From: Marinobacter sp. BW6
GTDB lineage: Bacteria > Pseudomonadota > Gammaproteobacteria > Pseudomonadales > Oleiphilaceae
Assembly (NCBI RefSeq): GCF_008107725.1
Contig: NZ_VIRN01000037.1
Location: 62,001 to 126,000 of the forward strand
Length of the DNA stretch: 64,000 nucleotides
Direction: 5' to 3'
This document shows, piece after piece, positions 36,895 to 46,167 of this stretch (the stretch's first letter is position 1; each line of letters begins with the position of its first letter). A program made the position numbers and the translations under genes. The notes beneath the pieces are model-generated. The model did not search any database. It was given only the letters and a program-made list of their open reading frames with translations, and was not told where the DNA came from.

Positions 36895-37883
36895 CGCCTC
36901 TGTGAGCAGCGCTGCATTGCAAGATGCAGCGCCTGCTCCAGGGACGCCTGTTCCTTTTCCGGCACAAAGTACCCGGCCAGCTGACTAACCTGATTTTTGA
37001 GAGTGGCCAGAAATTCCGGATCCTGCTCTGCGCGATAAAGGATATGTGCCAGCGCGCGCTCGTTACCGACCGGGAAATAGCCGGCGTAGTCTTTCCCAAG
37101 CAGACCGACATTACCGGGAATGTCTGATGCGATCACGGGTAGGCCGGCCCGGCAGGCCTCGGATACCACGTTTGCACCACCTTCCATGACTGAACTGATG
37201 ACCATGATCTGGCTGTTTGCCATCAATTGTCGGGTGTCGGCTTTCTCTAACTCTCCGAGCCAATGGAAACGCGGGTTTTCCGCCATTTCCTGTTCCGCTT
37301 TGCTTTGCCAATCTCCATTGTGTGGCTTACCGGCGCAGACTATCTGTATCTGCGAGTCTTCCGGCAGTAATCGCGCAGCATAGGCCGCCCGCAGTGAATC
37401 CTTCTCGTCCCGCAGATGGCCGATCACAGATGCCCGGAATATGTCGCTATCGCCGTCCGCTTCTGGCGCCGGAAAGGACTCCGGCCCATCCGCTGACTGG
37501 TAAAGCGTAACCAGTTTGCCCCCAAAGTTGGCGGGGATGTCATCAGTCACAAGGTTGTGCAGACCGATAAGCGCATCCGCCACGTCCATGGAATACAGGG
37601 TGTCTTCCGGGTACTCGTGCTGGTGGAGATAGATATCGGTGCCTGTGAGTGCCACAATCAGGGGCTTTCCCGGCCAGGTTTTACGGAACCGCCGGACGGC
37701 TGTGACACTGCGCCATGCATGCAGGGCTATAAAGGCATCACAGGCCTCACCGCCGTATTCGGTAATTACATCTACCGAATGCCCGGCATTTTCCAGCAAA
37801 ACCTTCCATCGCTCCGCCGTTGCGCGGTTACCGGCTTTCGATCCCGGCTTTGCTGGTGTGATCAGTATTAAATGCATTTGCAA
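36891..37883 (-). CDS. senB: SenB-type selenosugar synthase (TIGR04348-like glycosyltransferase)
   Basis: A 330-residue GT-B glycosyltransferase of the family found beside selD. It starts HLILITPAKPGSKAGNRATAERW, then has FIALHAWRSVTAVRRF, PLIVALTGTDIY and the donor-site segment VISSVMEGGANVVSEACRAGLPVIASDIPGN. In selenoneine producers, SenB uses selenophosphate and a UDP-sugar to make a selenosugar. The convergent SelD fusion would supply selenophosphate. SenA, the enzyme that joins the selenosugar to hercynine, is not in this window. The family call is by recalled pattern and gene context. Confidence 0.8.
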   Translation of the reverse strand: MQMHLILITPAKPGSKAGNRATAERWKVLLENAGHSVDVITEYGGEACDAFIALHAWRSVTAVRRFRKTWPGKPLIVALTGTDIYLHQHEYPEDTLYSMDVADALIGLHNLVTDDIPANFGGKLVTLYQSADGPESFPAPEADGDSDIFRASVIGHLRDEKDSLRAAYAARLLPEDSQIQIVCAGKPHNGDWQSKAEQEMAENPRFHWLGELEKADTRQLMANSQIMVISSVMEGGANVVSEACRAGLPVIASDIPGNVGLLGKDYAGYFPVGNERALAHILYRAEQDPEFLATLKNQVSQLAGYFVPEKEQASLEQALHLAMQRCSQRR

Positions 37884-38034
37884 CCGCCCGAAATCAAAAA
37901 ATTCTGCCCTGAGCCAATCAAACCCGTATACCGTATAGCTGTTCAGAGTTAACTCGAATAAAGGTATCCTTCTTCGAAGGGAGCCGCTCGGTTAGACTCC
38001 TCTCTCTAAATATCCGATTCGACAAGGAAAAACC

Positions 38035-38901
38035 ATGACCCACAATCTTATACGGAAATTGCTGATTATTGGTCTTTGTTCTCTGTTTGCAGCAACTGCC
38101 TCTGCCCAAACGTTCATCTTTACCGCAATTCCGGACGAAGATGAAACCAAGTTAGTCGAGCGTTTTCGGGGCATTGCGGACTATCTGTCTGAGGAGTTGG
38201 ATGCAGACGTAAAGTACATCCCCGTTAAGTCCTATGCAGCAGCCGTTTCTGCGTTCCGGAACAACCAGGTGCAATTGGCCTGGTTCGGCGGTCTGTCGGG
38301 CGTTCAGGCGAGGTCTCTCGTACCCGGTTCGCAGGCAATCGCTCAAGGCACCGAGGATCAGGCCTTCTATGTCTATTTTATTGCTCATGAGAGCACTGGC
38401 CTGGATCGTGCAGACAGCTTGCCACAAGAAGTACGTGGTAAGACCTTTACCTTCGGATCAAAGGGCTCAACTTCCGGGCGTTTGATTCCTGAGTACCACA
38501 TCCGCGAGACGTTTGGAGAAGCACCCGAGGATGTCTTTTCCCGCGTCGGCTACAGCGGCAACCATACTCGTACCCTTCGTCTGGTCGAGTCCGGCACCTA
38601 TGAAGTGGGCGCGATGAACTTCGCGGTCTGGGAAAAGGAACTGGAAAACGAAAACATTGATACCGACGCTGTAAAGGTCATCTGGAAAACACCCGGTTTC
38701 CCCAATTATCAGTGGAGCATCCGTGGCGACGTGGATGAAAACTACGGCGAAGGCTTTACCGATCGCGTCCGTGAGGCCCTGCTCTCGCTCGATGATCCTG
38801 AGTTGCTTGAGAGCTTCCCACGTTCGGCATTTATTCCCGCCTCAAACGACGATTATGAGCCGATTCGCAAAGTAGCGAAAGAAATCGGAATCATTGATTG
38901 A
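38035..38901 (+). CDS. PhnD-like ABC transporter substrate-binding protein, putative selenium oxyanion binder
   Basis: A 288-residue periplasmic binding protein with signal peptide MTHNLIRKLLIIGLCSLFAATASA. The fold is PhnD-like: FTAIPDEDETKLVERFRGIADYLSEEL, VQLAWFGGLSGVQAR, FTFGSKGSTSGRLIPEYHI, and VGAMNFAVWEKEL. A branch of this family that recurs next to selD and the SenB-type glycosyltransferase has been proposed to bind selenate; this protein's context is exactly that. Phosphonate or phosphite remain alternatives. It starts the three-gene transporter operon, divergent from senB. Confidence 0.78.
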   Translation: MTHNLIRKLLIIGLCSLFAATASAQTFIFTAIPDEDETKLVERFRGIADYLSEELDADVKYIPVKSYAAAVSAFRNNQVQLAWFGGLSGVQARSLVPGSQAIAQGTEDQAFYVYFIAHESTGLDRADSLPQEVRGKTFTFGSKGSTSGRLIPEYHIRETFGEAPEDVFSRVGYSGNHTRTLRLVESGTYEVGAMNFAVWEKELENENIDTDAVKVIWKTPGFPNYQWSIRGDVDENYGEGFTDRVREALLSLDDPELLESFPRSAFIPASNDDYEPIRKVAKEIGIID

Positions 38902-39551
38902 TGGCAGGCTTTGATCTCTCAGGCCTGACGGCCTCTTTTGGGGGTGAGCGGGTTATCGGGCCCCTCACCCTCAAGGTAAAGGAGGGAGATCAGGTTGCTC
39001 TGGTCGGTAAGAGTGGTGCAGGCAAGTCCACTCTGATCCGGCTCATTCACCAGAGAGTGGATGGGCAGTCGTCTCTTGTCCCTCAGGACCTTGGTCTGGT
39101 CAACGCTCTTCCGGTTTTCCACAACGTTTTTATGGGGCAACTCGACAAGCATTCTACCTGGTACAACACCGTTACCCTTGTGCGGCCATTCAAACAGGAT
39201 AGAAAACAGGTTCTGGAGCTGCTGGATGCACTGAGAATGTCAGAGAAGCTCTGGATTCCCACAGCTTCGCTCTCCGGCGGACAGCGCCAACGGGTGGCTA
39301 TTGCCCGGGCGCTGTATCGTAACGCCCCCGTTTTATTGGCAGACGAGCCCATCTCAGCACTGGACGGACCAATGGCGCACCATGTCATGCAATTGCTGAG
39401 AGACCGCTTCAAAACCAGTGTTATCGCGCTTCACGATGTGGAAATGGCGATGAAGTACTGTAACCGCATAGTTGGCATCCAGAATGGGCAGGTTGCCCTG
39501 GATGAGCCCACTGACCAATTGGCGGCCGCAGACATTATGTCGCTGTACTAG
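38901..39551 (+). CDS. ABC transporter ATPase, PhnC-like, of the selenium-linked system
   Basis: A 216-residue ATPase. Its ATG at 38901 shares one base with the preceding stop (TGATG). Walker A is GKSGAGKST, the signature is LSGGQRQRVAIARAL, and Walker B is VLLADEPISALD, with the switch histidine in ALHDVE. It is shorter than typical PhnC (about 260), with a compressed helical subdomain around LVPQDLGLVNALPVFHNV. It energises the permease encoded next. Confidence 0.88.
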   Translation: MAGFDLSGLTASFGGERVIGPLTLKVKEGDQVALVGKSGAGKSTLIRLIHQRVDGQSSLVPQDLGLVNALPVFHNVFMGQLDKHSTWYNTVTLVRPFKQDRKQVLELLDALRMSEKLWIPTASLSGGQRQRVAIARALYRNAPVLLADEPISALDGPMAHHVMQLLRDRFKTSVIALHDVEMAMKYCNRIVGIQNGQVALDEPTDQLAAADIMSLY

Positions 39552-39564
39552 GATCTGTCGCGCG

Positions 39565-41031
39565 ATGCTCTCCTACCCAACGGTTCGCACCAGCCTGATC
39601 TTCCTTGCCATTGCACTCGTGGGGCTCTTGTTTGCCGATATTGCGATCACCGCAAACAATCCCTGGCGGGATCTCGGCAACTTTTTCCTGGGCGTACTCA
39701 CTCCTAATTTTTTCAGCAGCGAAGGACTTCTTACCGCACTCTTACGCACGGTAGCCTTCGCTTTTGTCGGGGTGACGGTTGGTGGTATCTGCGGATTTCT
39801 TCTGGCGCTGGTGTACCGGTTCCTCCCGGTGCGCATTTTTTGCGCGTTCATCAGGGCGATTCATGAGCTTTTCTGGGCCCTTATTTTTCTTCAGTTTTTC
39901 GGCTTCCACCCTCTCACCGGCGTGCTGGCAATCGCTATTCCCTATTCCGGCATTTTTGCCAAAGTGTACTCGGAGATTCTTGAGGAGGCCGATCCGGAAC
40001 CAGGCAGGTTGCTGCCGCCGGGCACAGGAACCATCACGGCGTTCCTGTACACCAAAATTCCTGATTGCTGGATCCAGCTGAGAACCTACACCGCCTATCG
40101 TCTTGAATGTGGACTTCGGTCGAGCGCTATTCTCGGTTTCGTTGGCCTGCCGACGCTGGGGTTCTATCTGGAAACGTCTTTTTCGCAAGGCATGTACTCC
40201 GATGCCGGTGCGATGTTGATACTGTTTTACGTGCTCATTGCTACCATCCCTCTCTGGGTCAAGCCCAAGCTCCTACCCGTGTATATCCTTGGCGCTCCGT
40301 TCTTCCTGGGTGATGGTTTTCCCATCGTCTGGGGTAACGTTGAACGATTTTTCACCCAGGATATTGTGCCCAGCCCTCTGAGGGACGGTGAGGGTTTGGC
40401 GGGTCTGATACCGTGGCTGAATGAGCTGATGGTCGAGCAGGCATTGCCGGGCATCTGGAATACCGTCATTCTCACCCAGATTGCGCTGGTGGCTACGGGT
40501 ATCCTCACGCTTCTTGCGTTCCCGCTGATTTCGAATCACTTTGGCGGCCCCATACGCAGAACATCGGGCCATGTGTTCCTGGTTATTGCGCGATCAACGC
40601 CTGAATACATTCTGGCGTATATTCTTCTGCAACTGTGGGGGCCCTCCATGCTTCCTGCGGTCGTGGCACTTGCGCTGCATAATGGCGGCATTATAGGCCA
40701 TCTTATTGGCCGGCAAACCAACACAATTCGTTTGCGATCTGATGCGCCCCAAGGGTTTAACCGCTACAGCTGGGAGCTCGTACCGCGTGTTTATCGTTCA
40801 TTTCTGGCGTTTCTGTTTTACCGCTGGGAAATCATCATGAGAGAAACCGCCATTCTGGGTATTCTCGGCATCTACACCCTTGGTTTTTATGTCGATAGCG
40901 CTATTCAGAGTATCCGATTCGATCAGGCAATGGTTCTGATCCTGATCACCGCCATGCTGAATATCGGTGTGGACATTCTTGGTCGCTACATTCGCCGCAA
41001 GCTGGCCCTACAGACCATGCCCACCTGCTAG
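39565..41031 (+). CDS. ABC transporter permease, PhnE-like tandem fusion
   Basis: A 488-residue inner-membrane protein holding two PhnE-type permease domains in one chain. The first (residues about 1-250) contains AIPYSGIFAKVYSEILEEADP, an EAA-like loop; the second (about 270-488) contains ALALHNGGIIGHLIGRQ and RETAILGILGIYTLGFYVDSAIQ. Standard PhnE is about 260 residues and works as a pair, so this fused form makes the whole channel. The start at 39565 (MLSYPTVRTSLIF) is chosen because the longer frame lies inside the ATPase gene. A gap of 13 bases separates the two. Confidence 0.88.
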   Translation: MLSYPTVRTSLIFLAIALVGLLFADIAITANNPWRDLGNFFLGVLTPNFFSSEGLLTALLRTVAFAFVGVTVGGICGFLLALVYRFLPVRIFCAFIRAIHELFWALIFLQFFGFHPLTGVLAIAIPYSGIFAKVYSEILEEADPEPGRLLPPGTGTITAFLYTKIPDCWIQLRTYTAYRLECGLRSSAILGFVGLPTLGFYLETSFSQGMYSDAGAMLILFYVLIATIPLWVKPKLLPVYILGAPFFLGDGFPIVWGNVERFFTQDIVPSPLRDGEGLAGLIPWLNELMVEQALPGIWNTVILTQIALVATGILTLLAFPLISNHFGGPIRRTSGHVFLVIARSTPEYILAYILLQLWGPSMLPAVVALALHNGGIIGHLIGRQTNTIRLRSDAPQGFNRYSWELVPRVYRSFLAFLFYRWEIIMRETAILGILGIYTLGFYVDSAIQSIRFDQAMVLILITAMLNIGVDILGRYIRRKLALQTMPTC

Positions 41032-41168
41032 CCACGACCGCTGCGATCCCCGTCACAGTTCCGTCATTTCGGTCAATTCGCGTTCGTTAATGGTGACAAG
41101 TTGGCGGCGCAAGCAGGAAACATTCAGTTACACTCTGATTACCTGCTGCAACATTCAGAGTTTTGGTG

Positions 41169-41780
41169 ATGATGGTAAACGGATTGATTCTTTTTATTCA
41201 GGTCGGGCTGCTCGCGCTGCTTGTGCTGATGGCTACGCGGATAATCACGCTGGTGCGCTCAGAGCCCTTGGCAGCAGGACACCAGAAAACCTGGTCCAGC
41301 AGTTATCCCGTCGACGCCCATATCCCCGAATGCCCTTTAAGCACTTCAGAATGGCCCGTCGCGGTACGGAAACCGGTTGTCGATATGGCCCCAAACCGTG
41401 CCGAGCTTATTACCCGGCTGCACATTCTGGCAGGCCTTCAGGAAAGGGACTGCCGTTTAAACGGCCTGGAACTTCAAGCTGCCCCAGAGGCGGTTAAGGC
41501 CTATGTCGTTGCGTGGCTCTATGGTGCGGGTTGCGCCCTAAGTCATAAAAGCACCCGGCATTCCGAGGCACTGCTTAACATCGTTGCCCAGATCACCGGT
41601 CGTAAAACCGGTATTCGGCAGCCAGAGGCTGTTCAGGCGATAAGCACATTGACGGCCAGCACTATTCACCTGGCCTGCTTCAGAGCGGGATTGGAGGGCG
41701 CGGAATTCTGGCGGTATAACCACTACGTGCCGCCGACATCGAGTCTCTACGAGGCCATTACGGCAAACGCGTTCATTTAG
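41169..41780 (+). CDS. Membrane-anchored protein of unknown function
   Basis: A protein of about 203 residues with one N-terminal membrane helix (GLILFIQVGLLALLVLMATRII) and a soluble rest. I recognise no family. The soluble part has RAELITRLHILAGLQERDCRLNGLELQAAPEAVKAYVVAWLYGAG, a helical segment, and HSEALLNIVAQITGRKTGIRQPEAVQAIS. Two adjacent ATGs (41169, 41172) follow TTG and GTG codons in frame; no strong ribosome site is visible. It follows the selenium-linked transporter by 137 bases on the same strand. Its tail overlaps the convergent small gene by 8 bases. Confidence 0.55.
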   Translation: MMVNGLILFIQVGLLALLVLMATRIITLVRSEPLAAGHQKTWSSSYPVDAHIPECPLSTSEWPVAVRKPVVDMAPNRAELITRLHILAGLQERDCRLNGLELQAAPEAVKAYVVAWLYGAGCALSHKSTRHSEALLNIVAQITGRKTGIRQPEAVQAISTLTASTIHLACFRAGLEGAEFWRYNHYVPPTSSLYEAITANAFI

Positions 41781-42069
41781 CAGTGTCCAGTGCCCAGTCG
41801 GTGCCCAGCGCCACGGGCTCGGCGTGATCCTGTTCGTCTGCACGGGTTCCGGTAATCTCGGGCCGGGTGAACCCGCCATCCTCGGTGTTGGCCATGCTTT
41901 CTACATCCACCGAACGAACCACGTAGGACACGCCGCCGGCCAGTACCTTGGCCCGGTGAGTCAATCCGAAGACAAACCGGCAGTAATCCAGCTTCAGCTG
42001 AATCAGATCTTGCTCGGCTTTGCGGATTTTTCTCAGCAGTACCTTCTGAACGCTATCTCCGTAATCCAT
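41773..42069 (-). CDS. Small conserved-looking protein of unknown function
   Basis: A 98-residue soluble protein. The N-terminal half is helical and charged (VQKVLLRKIRKAEQDLIQLKLDYCRFVFGL), followed by a hydrophobic strand pair (HRAKVLAGGVSYVVRSVDVESM) and an acidic, disordered tail. The ATG at 42069 is favoured, with AGGGAC upstream; a GTG lies one codon before. No family is recognised and no catalytic motif is evident. Confidence 0.5.
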   Translation of the reverse strand: MDYGDSVQKVLLRKIRKAEQDLIQLKLDYCRFVFGLTHRAKVLAGGVSYVVRSVDVESMANTEDGGFTRPEITGTRADEQDHAEPVALGTDWALDTAK

Positions 42070-42152
42070 CACGTTGTCCCTGATAGTGGCGGTATGGTGA
42101 TTTTACACAATCCCGGCCCGTTGTCAGCCGACGGGTTTCCGGTTCGCCTGTC

Positions 42153-42626
42153 TCAGTGCGGTTCGGCCTGAAAAACCAGCTTTACCGGGATGTTTTCAAT
42201 CGGCGACTGTCCCTGCTGCAAATCGATGCGCCAGGTCATGGTGGCATCCACGGTACAGAAGGGTGCCGTGAAGCGTGCGGAGTATTCATTTCCCGTTCGG
42301 TTCCCTAACGGTACCGGGTACTCGCCCATATACATGGATTCTCCGCGGAGAACCGCAAGAAAACGCTCGGGCCGCTCCGGTGTTGCAACAGTGAGGCGGT
42401 ATTCGGTGCCCTGGGTGCCTTCTCCCAGCTCGATCAGCGTAACTTCCCAGTCTCCTGCCCCGGTTGACCATGAACAGGGGCCCCCTTCCAGCAAATCGCA
42501 CTGGACAGTGGCGGTTGAGAGGCCGCTCTTTTGTTCCCCCCCCGCGTCCTCGAGCATGCGCGCTCCGAAAACAGCCACGGCAACAAGCCCCAGAATCGAT
42601 CCTGTCACTGCAATAGCGCGTAACAT
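42153..42626 (-). CDS. Membrane-anchored or exported protein of unknown function
   Basis: A 157-residue protein with an N-terminal hydrophobic helix (AIAVTGSILGLVAVAVFGARML), then a beta-rich domain with three cysteines (VQCDLLEGGPCSWST and APFCTVDAT). The pattern ATVQCDLLEGGPC and MTWRIDLQQG suggests an exported immunoglobulin-like fold stabilised by a disulfide. No named family is recognised. It is divergent from the ABC exporter genes with a 131-base spacer. Confidence 0.55.
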   Translation of the reverse strand: MLRAIAVTGSILGLVAVAVFGARMLEDAGGEQKSGLSTATVQCDLLEGGPCSWSTGAGDWEVTLIELGEGTQGTEYRLTVATPERPERFLAVLRGESMYMGEYPVPLGNRTGNEYSARFTAPFCTVDATMTWRIDLQQGQSPIENIPVKLVFQAEPH

Positions 42627-42757
42627 AACGGCACCTCAAAAAAACTGCCGGGCATTATGGGGTTTTCTCCCTCCCAGGCAAAGGTTTCTAAACTGGCGCC
42701 AGTCATGAGAAAATACTGCGCCTTCAATTCGACCCATTCTGACCACAGGACACGCCC

Positions 42758-43678
42758 GTGCAGCCGGATATTTCCGTAAAGCACCTGAGCAAGGTATATG
42801 GTGACGGTTTTCAGGCCCTGAAGGACATCAACCTGGAAATACGCCGCGGCGAAATCTTCGCCCTGCTCGGCCCCAATGGCGCCGGCAAGACCACGCTCAT
42901 CAGCATCATCTGCGGCATCGTTAACGCCTCCGCCGGCGAGGTAACGGCCGCCGGCTACGATATCGTCAAAGACTACCGCAAAGCCCGCGAGACCATCGGC
43001 CTGGTGCCCCAGGAACTGAATACCGATTCCTTCGAGACCGTTTGGAATGCGGTCTCCTTCAGCCGTGGGTTGTTCGGCAAGCCTCCCAAGCCCGCACATA
43101 TCGAGAAAGTGCTGAAAGACCTGTCTCTCTGGGATAAGCGCAACAACCGGATCATGTCGCTCTCGGGCGGCATGAAGCGCCGTCTCATGATTGCCAAGGC
43201 CCTCTCCCATGAGCCACAAATCCTGTTCCTTGATGAGCCAACGGCCGGCGTCGATGTTGAACTCCGCCGGGACATGTGGGAGATGGTGCGCAAACTTCGG
43301 GAGCATGGAGTGACCATTATCCTGACCACTCATTACATCGAAGAAGCCGAGGAAATGGCAGATCGAATCGGTGTCATCCGGGATGGCGAGATTATTCTGG
43401 TTGAGGATAAGGCACAGTTAATGACCAAGCTTGGCAAGAAAGAGTTGAGACTCCAGTTGCAGCAAAAGCTGGACAAGATGCCGGGTGAGCTAACTCTGGA
43501 ACCAGTGGAATTGTCAGAGGATGGTTACGAGCTCATATACACCTTCGATTCACAGCAAGAGCAGGCTGGGGTTGCCCGGTTGCTCCGTACGCTTGGCGAT
43601 CTTGGTATCGAATACCGGGACCTGCAAACCCGGGAAAGCTCCCTTGAAGAGATTTTTGTCGGCCTGGTGCACGAGTAA
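42758..43678 (+). CDS. ABC-2 type transporter ATPase (YadG-like)
   Basis: A 306-residue ATPase, GTG start. Walker A is [11 protein letters not shown], the signature [15 protein letters not shown], and Walker [13 protein letters not shown], with the H-loop in [14 protein letters not shown]. The C-terminal 80 residues form the extension seen in YadG/CcmA-type exporters. It pairs with the permease 26 bases downstream. The substrate is unknown. Confidence 0.88.
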   Translation: MQPDISVKHLSKVYGDGFQALKDINLEIRRGEIFALLGPNGAGKTTLISIICGIVNASAGEVTAAGYDIVKDYRKARETIGLVPQELNTDSFETVWNAVSFSRGLFGKPPKPAHIEKVLKDLSLWDKRNNRIMSLSGGMKRRLMIAKALSHEPQILFLDEPTAGVDVELRRDMWEMVRKLREHGVTIILTTHYIEEAEEMADRIGVIRDGEIILVEDKAQLMTKLGKKELRLQLQQKLDKMPGELTLEPVELSEDGYELIYTFDSQQEQAGVARLLRTLGDLGIEYRDLQTRESSLEEIFVGLVHE

Positions 43679-43704
43679 AGCTGCCGGCTATTCTGGAGAA
43701 AAGC

Positions 43705-44466
43705 ATGAACCTTTACGGTATCCGCGCAATCTACAATTTTGAAATGGCCCGCATGAAGCGCACAGTAATGCAAAGCGTGCTCTCGCCGGTTATCTCGACC
43801 TGCCTTTATTTCGTTGTGTTCGGCTCGGCCATCGGTTCGCGCATGGGCGACATCGACAACATTGCCTACGGTGCCTACATCATTCCCGGGCTGGTGATGT
43901 TGTCACTGTTGATGCAGAGCATTTCCAACGCCTCCTTCGGGATTTACATGCCCAAGTTCTCTGGCACCATCTATGAAGTGCTCTCCGCGCCTGTTTCGTA
44001 TGTGGAGGTGGTGCTGGGCTATGTCGGTGCTGCCGCCACCAAATCGATCATCCTTGGGCTGATCATTCTGGCCACTGCCAAGTTCTTCGTGGACTACGAT
44101 GTCCTGCACCCCTTCTGGATGCTTTCTTTCCTGGTGCTTACGTCGATCACGTTCAGCCTGTTCGGTTTCATTATCGGCATTTGGGCCGACGGGTTCGAAA
44201 AACTTCAGATTGTGCCGATGATGATCGTCACACCACTGGTCTTCCTCGGCGGTACCTTTTACTCCATCGATATGCTGCCGGAGATCTGGCAGACGGTGAG
44301 CCTGTTCAATCCGGTGGTCTACCTGATCAGCGGCTTCCGCTGGGCATTTTACGGCGTGTCTGACGTGCACATTGCCATTAGTGTGGGGATGACGCTGGTG
44401 TTCCTCACGGCTTGCATGGTCGGTATCTGGTGGATCTTCAAAACCGGCTACCGGTTGCGTTCGTGA
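43705..44466 (+). CDS. ABC-2 type transporter permease (YadH-like)
   Basis: A 253-residue inner-membrane protein with six predicted helices. The start is [19 protein letters not shown], an amphipathic coupling region, then [36 protein letters not shown], and the family segment [22 protein letters not shown]. It pairs with the ATPase upstream to form an exporter. The DUF192 start overlaps its stop by 4 bases. Confidence 0.88.
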   Translation: MNLYGIRAIYNFEMARMKRTVMQSVLSPVISTCLYFVVFGSAIGSRMGDIDNIAYGAYIIPGLVMLSLLMQSISNASFGIYMPKFSGTIYEVLSAPVSYVEVVLGYVGAAATKSIILGLIILATAKFFVDYDVLHPFWMLSFLVLTSITFSLFGFIIGIWADGFEKLQIVPMMIVTPLVFLGGTFYSIDMLPEIWQTVSLFNPVVYLISGFRWAFYGVSDVHIAISVGMTLVFLTACMVGIWWIFKTGYRLRS

Positions 44467-44981
44467 CGGCGGCATCGGGAAGCTTGCGCGGGCTGAAAAT
44501 CTGGACTGTACTGGCGGTCAGTTCGCTGATTTACGGTTGCTCCTCTGGCATCGCCGCGCCACAGGAAGGCCTACCGGTTCTCGAAGCCTGCTTTGTGTCC
44601 GCGGCGGGCACGGTGCCTGTAGAACTGGAAGTGGCCAGAACGTCCGAACAGCGCCAGAAGGGGTTGATGGGGCGCAAGTCCATGGCAACAAACGCCGGAA
44701 TGCTGTTCGAGTACCGCGAGCCCAGGCAAGCCAGCCACGGCTTCTGGATGTACAAGACCCTGATTCCGCTGGACATTGCTTACCTGAACCGGGACGGCGT
44801 AATCGGCAGTATCCGCCACATGGTACCCTGCGCCTCGGCCAGCGGTTCCGGCTGCCCCACCTACCCCGCCGGCGTGTCCTTTATCCAGGCGGTGGAGATG
44901 AACGCCGGCTTTTTTCGGCAGCATGGCATCAGGCGTGGCGACCGGCTAAACGTAGGAAAGGACAACTGCCCGGCGCGATAG
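44463..44981 (+). CDS. DUF192-family lipoprotein
   Basis: A 172-residue protein starting at a GTG that overlaps the permease stop (GTGA). The N-terminus has a helix and lipobox LIYGC, so it is probably a lipoprotein. The DUF192 domain is clear: [52 protein letters not shown], and AVEMNAGFF. The function of DUF192 is not established; folds resemble small beta-barrels. Coupling to an ABC exporter suggests an envelope role. Confidence 0.82.
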   Translation: MTAASGSLRGLKIWTVLAVSSLIYGCSSGIAAPQEGLPVLEACFVSAAGTVPVELEVARTSEQRQKGLMGRKSMATNAGMLFEYREPRQASHGFWMYKTLIPLDIAYLNRDGVIGSIRHMVPCASASGSGCPTYPAGVSFIQAVEMNAGFFRQHGIRRGDRLNVGKDNCPAR

Positions 44982-45006
44982 GCCGGGCTGGTTCTTGCAG
45001 GCTACC

Positions 45007-45798
45007 CTAGCTGTCTTGCCACTCCGGCTTGCGCTTCTCCAGAAATGCGCAGATACCTTCCTGAGCATCGTTGGCCATCATGTTGTCGGCCATTACCTTG
45101 GAGGTGTACTCGTAGGCGTCTTCCAGCGGCATTTCCAGCTGCCGATAGAAGGCCTCTTTGCCAATTTTCAGGGTGTGGCCGGACTTGTCGGCAATGGTGC
45201 GGGCCAGCTTATAGACAATCTCGTCCAGGTGCTGTTCATCAACGATCTGATTGACCAGTCCAATGCGCTCGGCCTTCACGGCACCGATCATCTCACCGGT
45301 CAGCAGCATTTCCATGGCGTGCTTGCGCGAGACATTCCGGGACAACGCCACCATCGGCGTGGAACAGAAAAGCCCGATATTCACCCCTGGGGTGGCAAAA
45401 CGTGCGGTGTCTGCCGCTACAGCCAGGTCGCAGCTGGCTACCAGCTGACAGCCCGCGGCGGTGGCAACTCCGGCTACCCGGGCAATTACCGGCCGGGGCA
45501 GATTCACGATCTGCTGCATCACCTTGCTGCACTGGTTAAACAGTGCCAGCTGAAATTCATGGCTATCAAACTGCTCCCGCACTTCCCGGAGGTCGTGGCC
45601 GGCACAGAACACATTGCCATGGGCCGCAAGAACCACAACCCGGGTTTCGGTATCGGAGGTGATGGTCTCAAGCTCTTCAGACAGGGCCTCCAGCATGGCC
45701 ATGGAAAGGCTGTTTTTCTTTTCTGGCTGGTTCAGCGTAAGCGTGGTTATGCCATTTTCGCTGTACTTGTGAACCAGATCTGCGGTTTGTTCGGTCAT
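45007..45798 (-). CDS. Enoyl-CoA hydratase/isomerase family protein
   Basis: A 263-residue crotonase-fold enzyme. The ATG at 45798 has GGAGTG 7 bases upstream and gives the standard length; a longer frame to 45828 has no signal. It shows ITTLTLNQPEKKNSLSMAML, the oxyanion-hole segment VLAAHGNVFCAGHDLREV, and IARVAGVATAAGCQLVASCDLAVAA. The usual catalytic glutamate in the GGG.E loop is replaced in the region NIGLFCSTPMVALSR, so it may be an atypical hydratase or isomerase of acyl-CoA. Substrate unknown. Confidence 0.85.
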   Translation of the reverse strand: MTEQTADLVHKYSENGITTLTLNQPEKKNSLSMAMLEALSEELETITSDTETRVVVLAAHGNVFCAGHDLREVREQFDSHEFQLALFNQCSKVMQQIVNLPRPVIARVAGVATAAGCQLVASCDLAVAADTARFATPGVNIGLFCSTPMVALSRNVSRKHAMEMLLTGEMIGAVKAERIGLVNQIVDEQHLDEIVYKLARTIADKSGHTLKIGKEAFYRQLEMPLEDAYEYTSKVMADNMMANDAQEGICAFLEKRKPEWQDS

Positions 45799-45985
45799 GA
45801 GGACACTCCATTTTAAACGTTGCTGCACCAGGCAACCTGCACACTTACCCAGAGTATTGCTGACTGCGTCTATACTGTCGAAGCGACTTTTGTAGGATGC
45901 TCAGTTTTCGGGCCCTTGAGGTTGTTATAGCCCTCTGCCGCCCATAGGCTGTCTGTATAAGACAAACCGCAGAGAGGAAAAACGC

Positions 45986-46129
45986 ATGTCGAAATCGATA
46001 ATCCTCAAAGCCATCTTCGCCATCGCAGTTATTGGCGGAGCCATCTTCATTATCATTAAAGACGAACCAGCAACACCAACCGGCGACATCAACAGCATCC
46101 AGCCGCTGCCGGAGCAGGACAACCCGTAA
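45986..46129 (+). CDS. Small single-pass membrane protein, 47 residues
   Basis: ATG to TAA encodes MSKSIILKAIFAIAVIGGAI plus a short hydrophilic tail ending LPEQDNP. One helix (ILKAIFAIAVIGGAIFIII) is followed by a Pro- and Asp-rich end. A strong ribosome site, AGAGAGGAAAAACGC, precedes the start, which supports expression. No family is recognised. It lies 38 bases before the EamA transporter and may be co-transcribed. Confidence 0.6.
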   Translation: MSKSIILKAIFAIAVIGGAIFIIIKDEPATPTGDINSIQPLPEQDNP

Positions 46130-46167
46130 GCCAGACCACACACTCCACCGGAACAGGCGACCCCACA

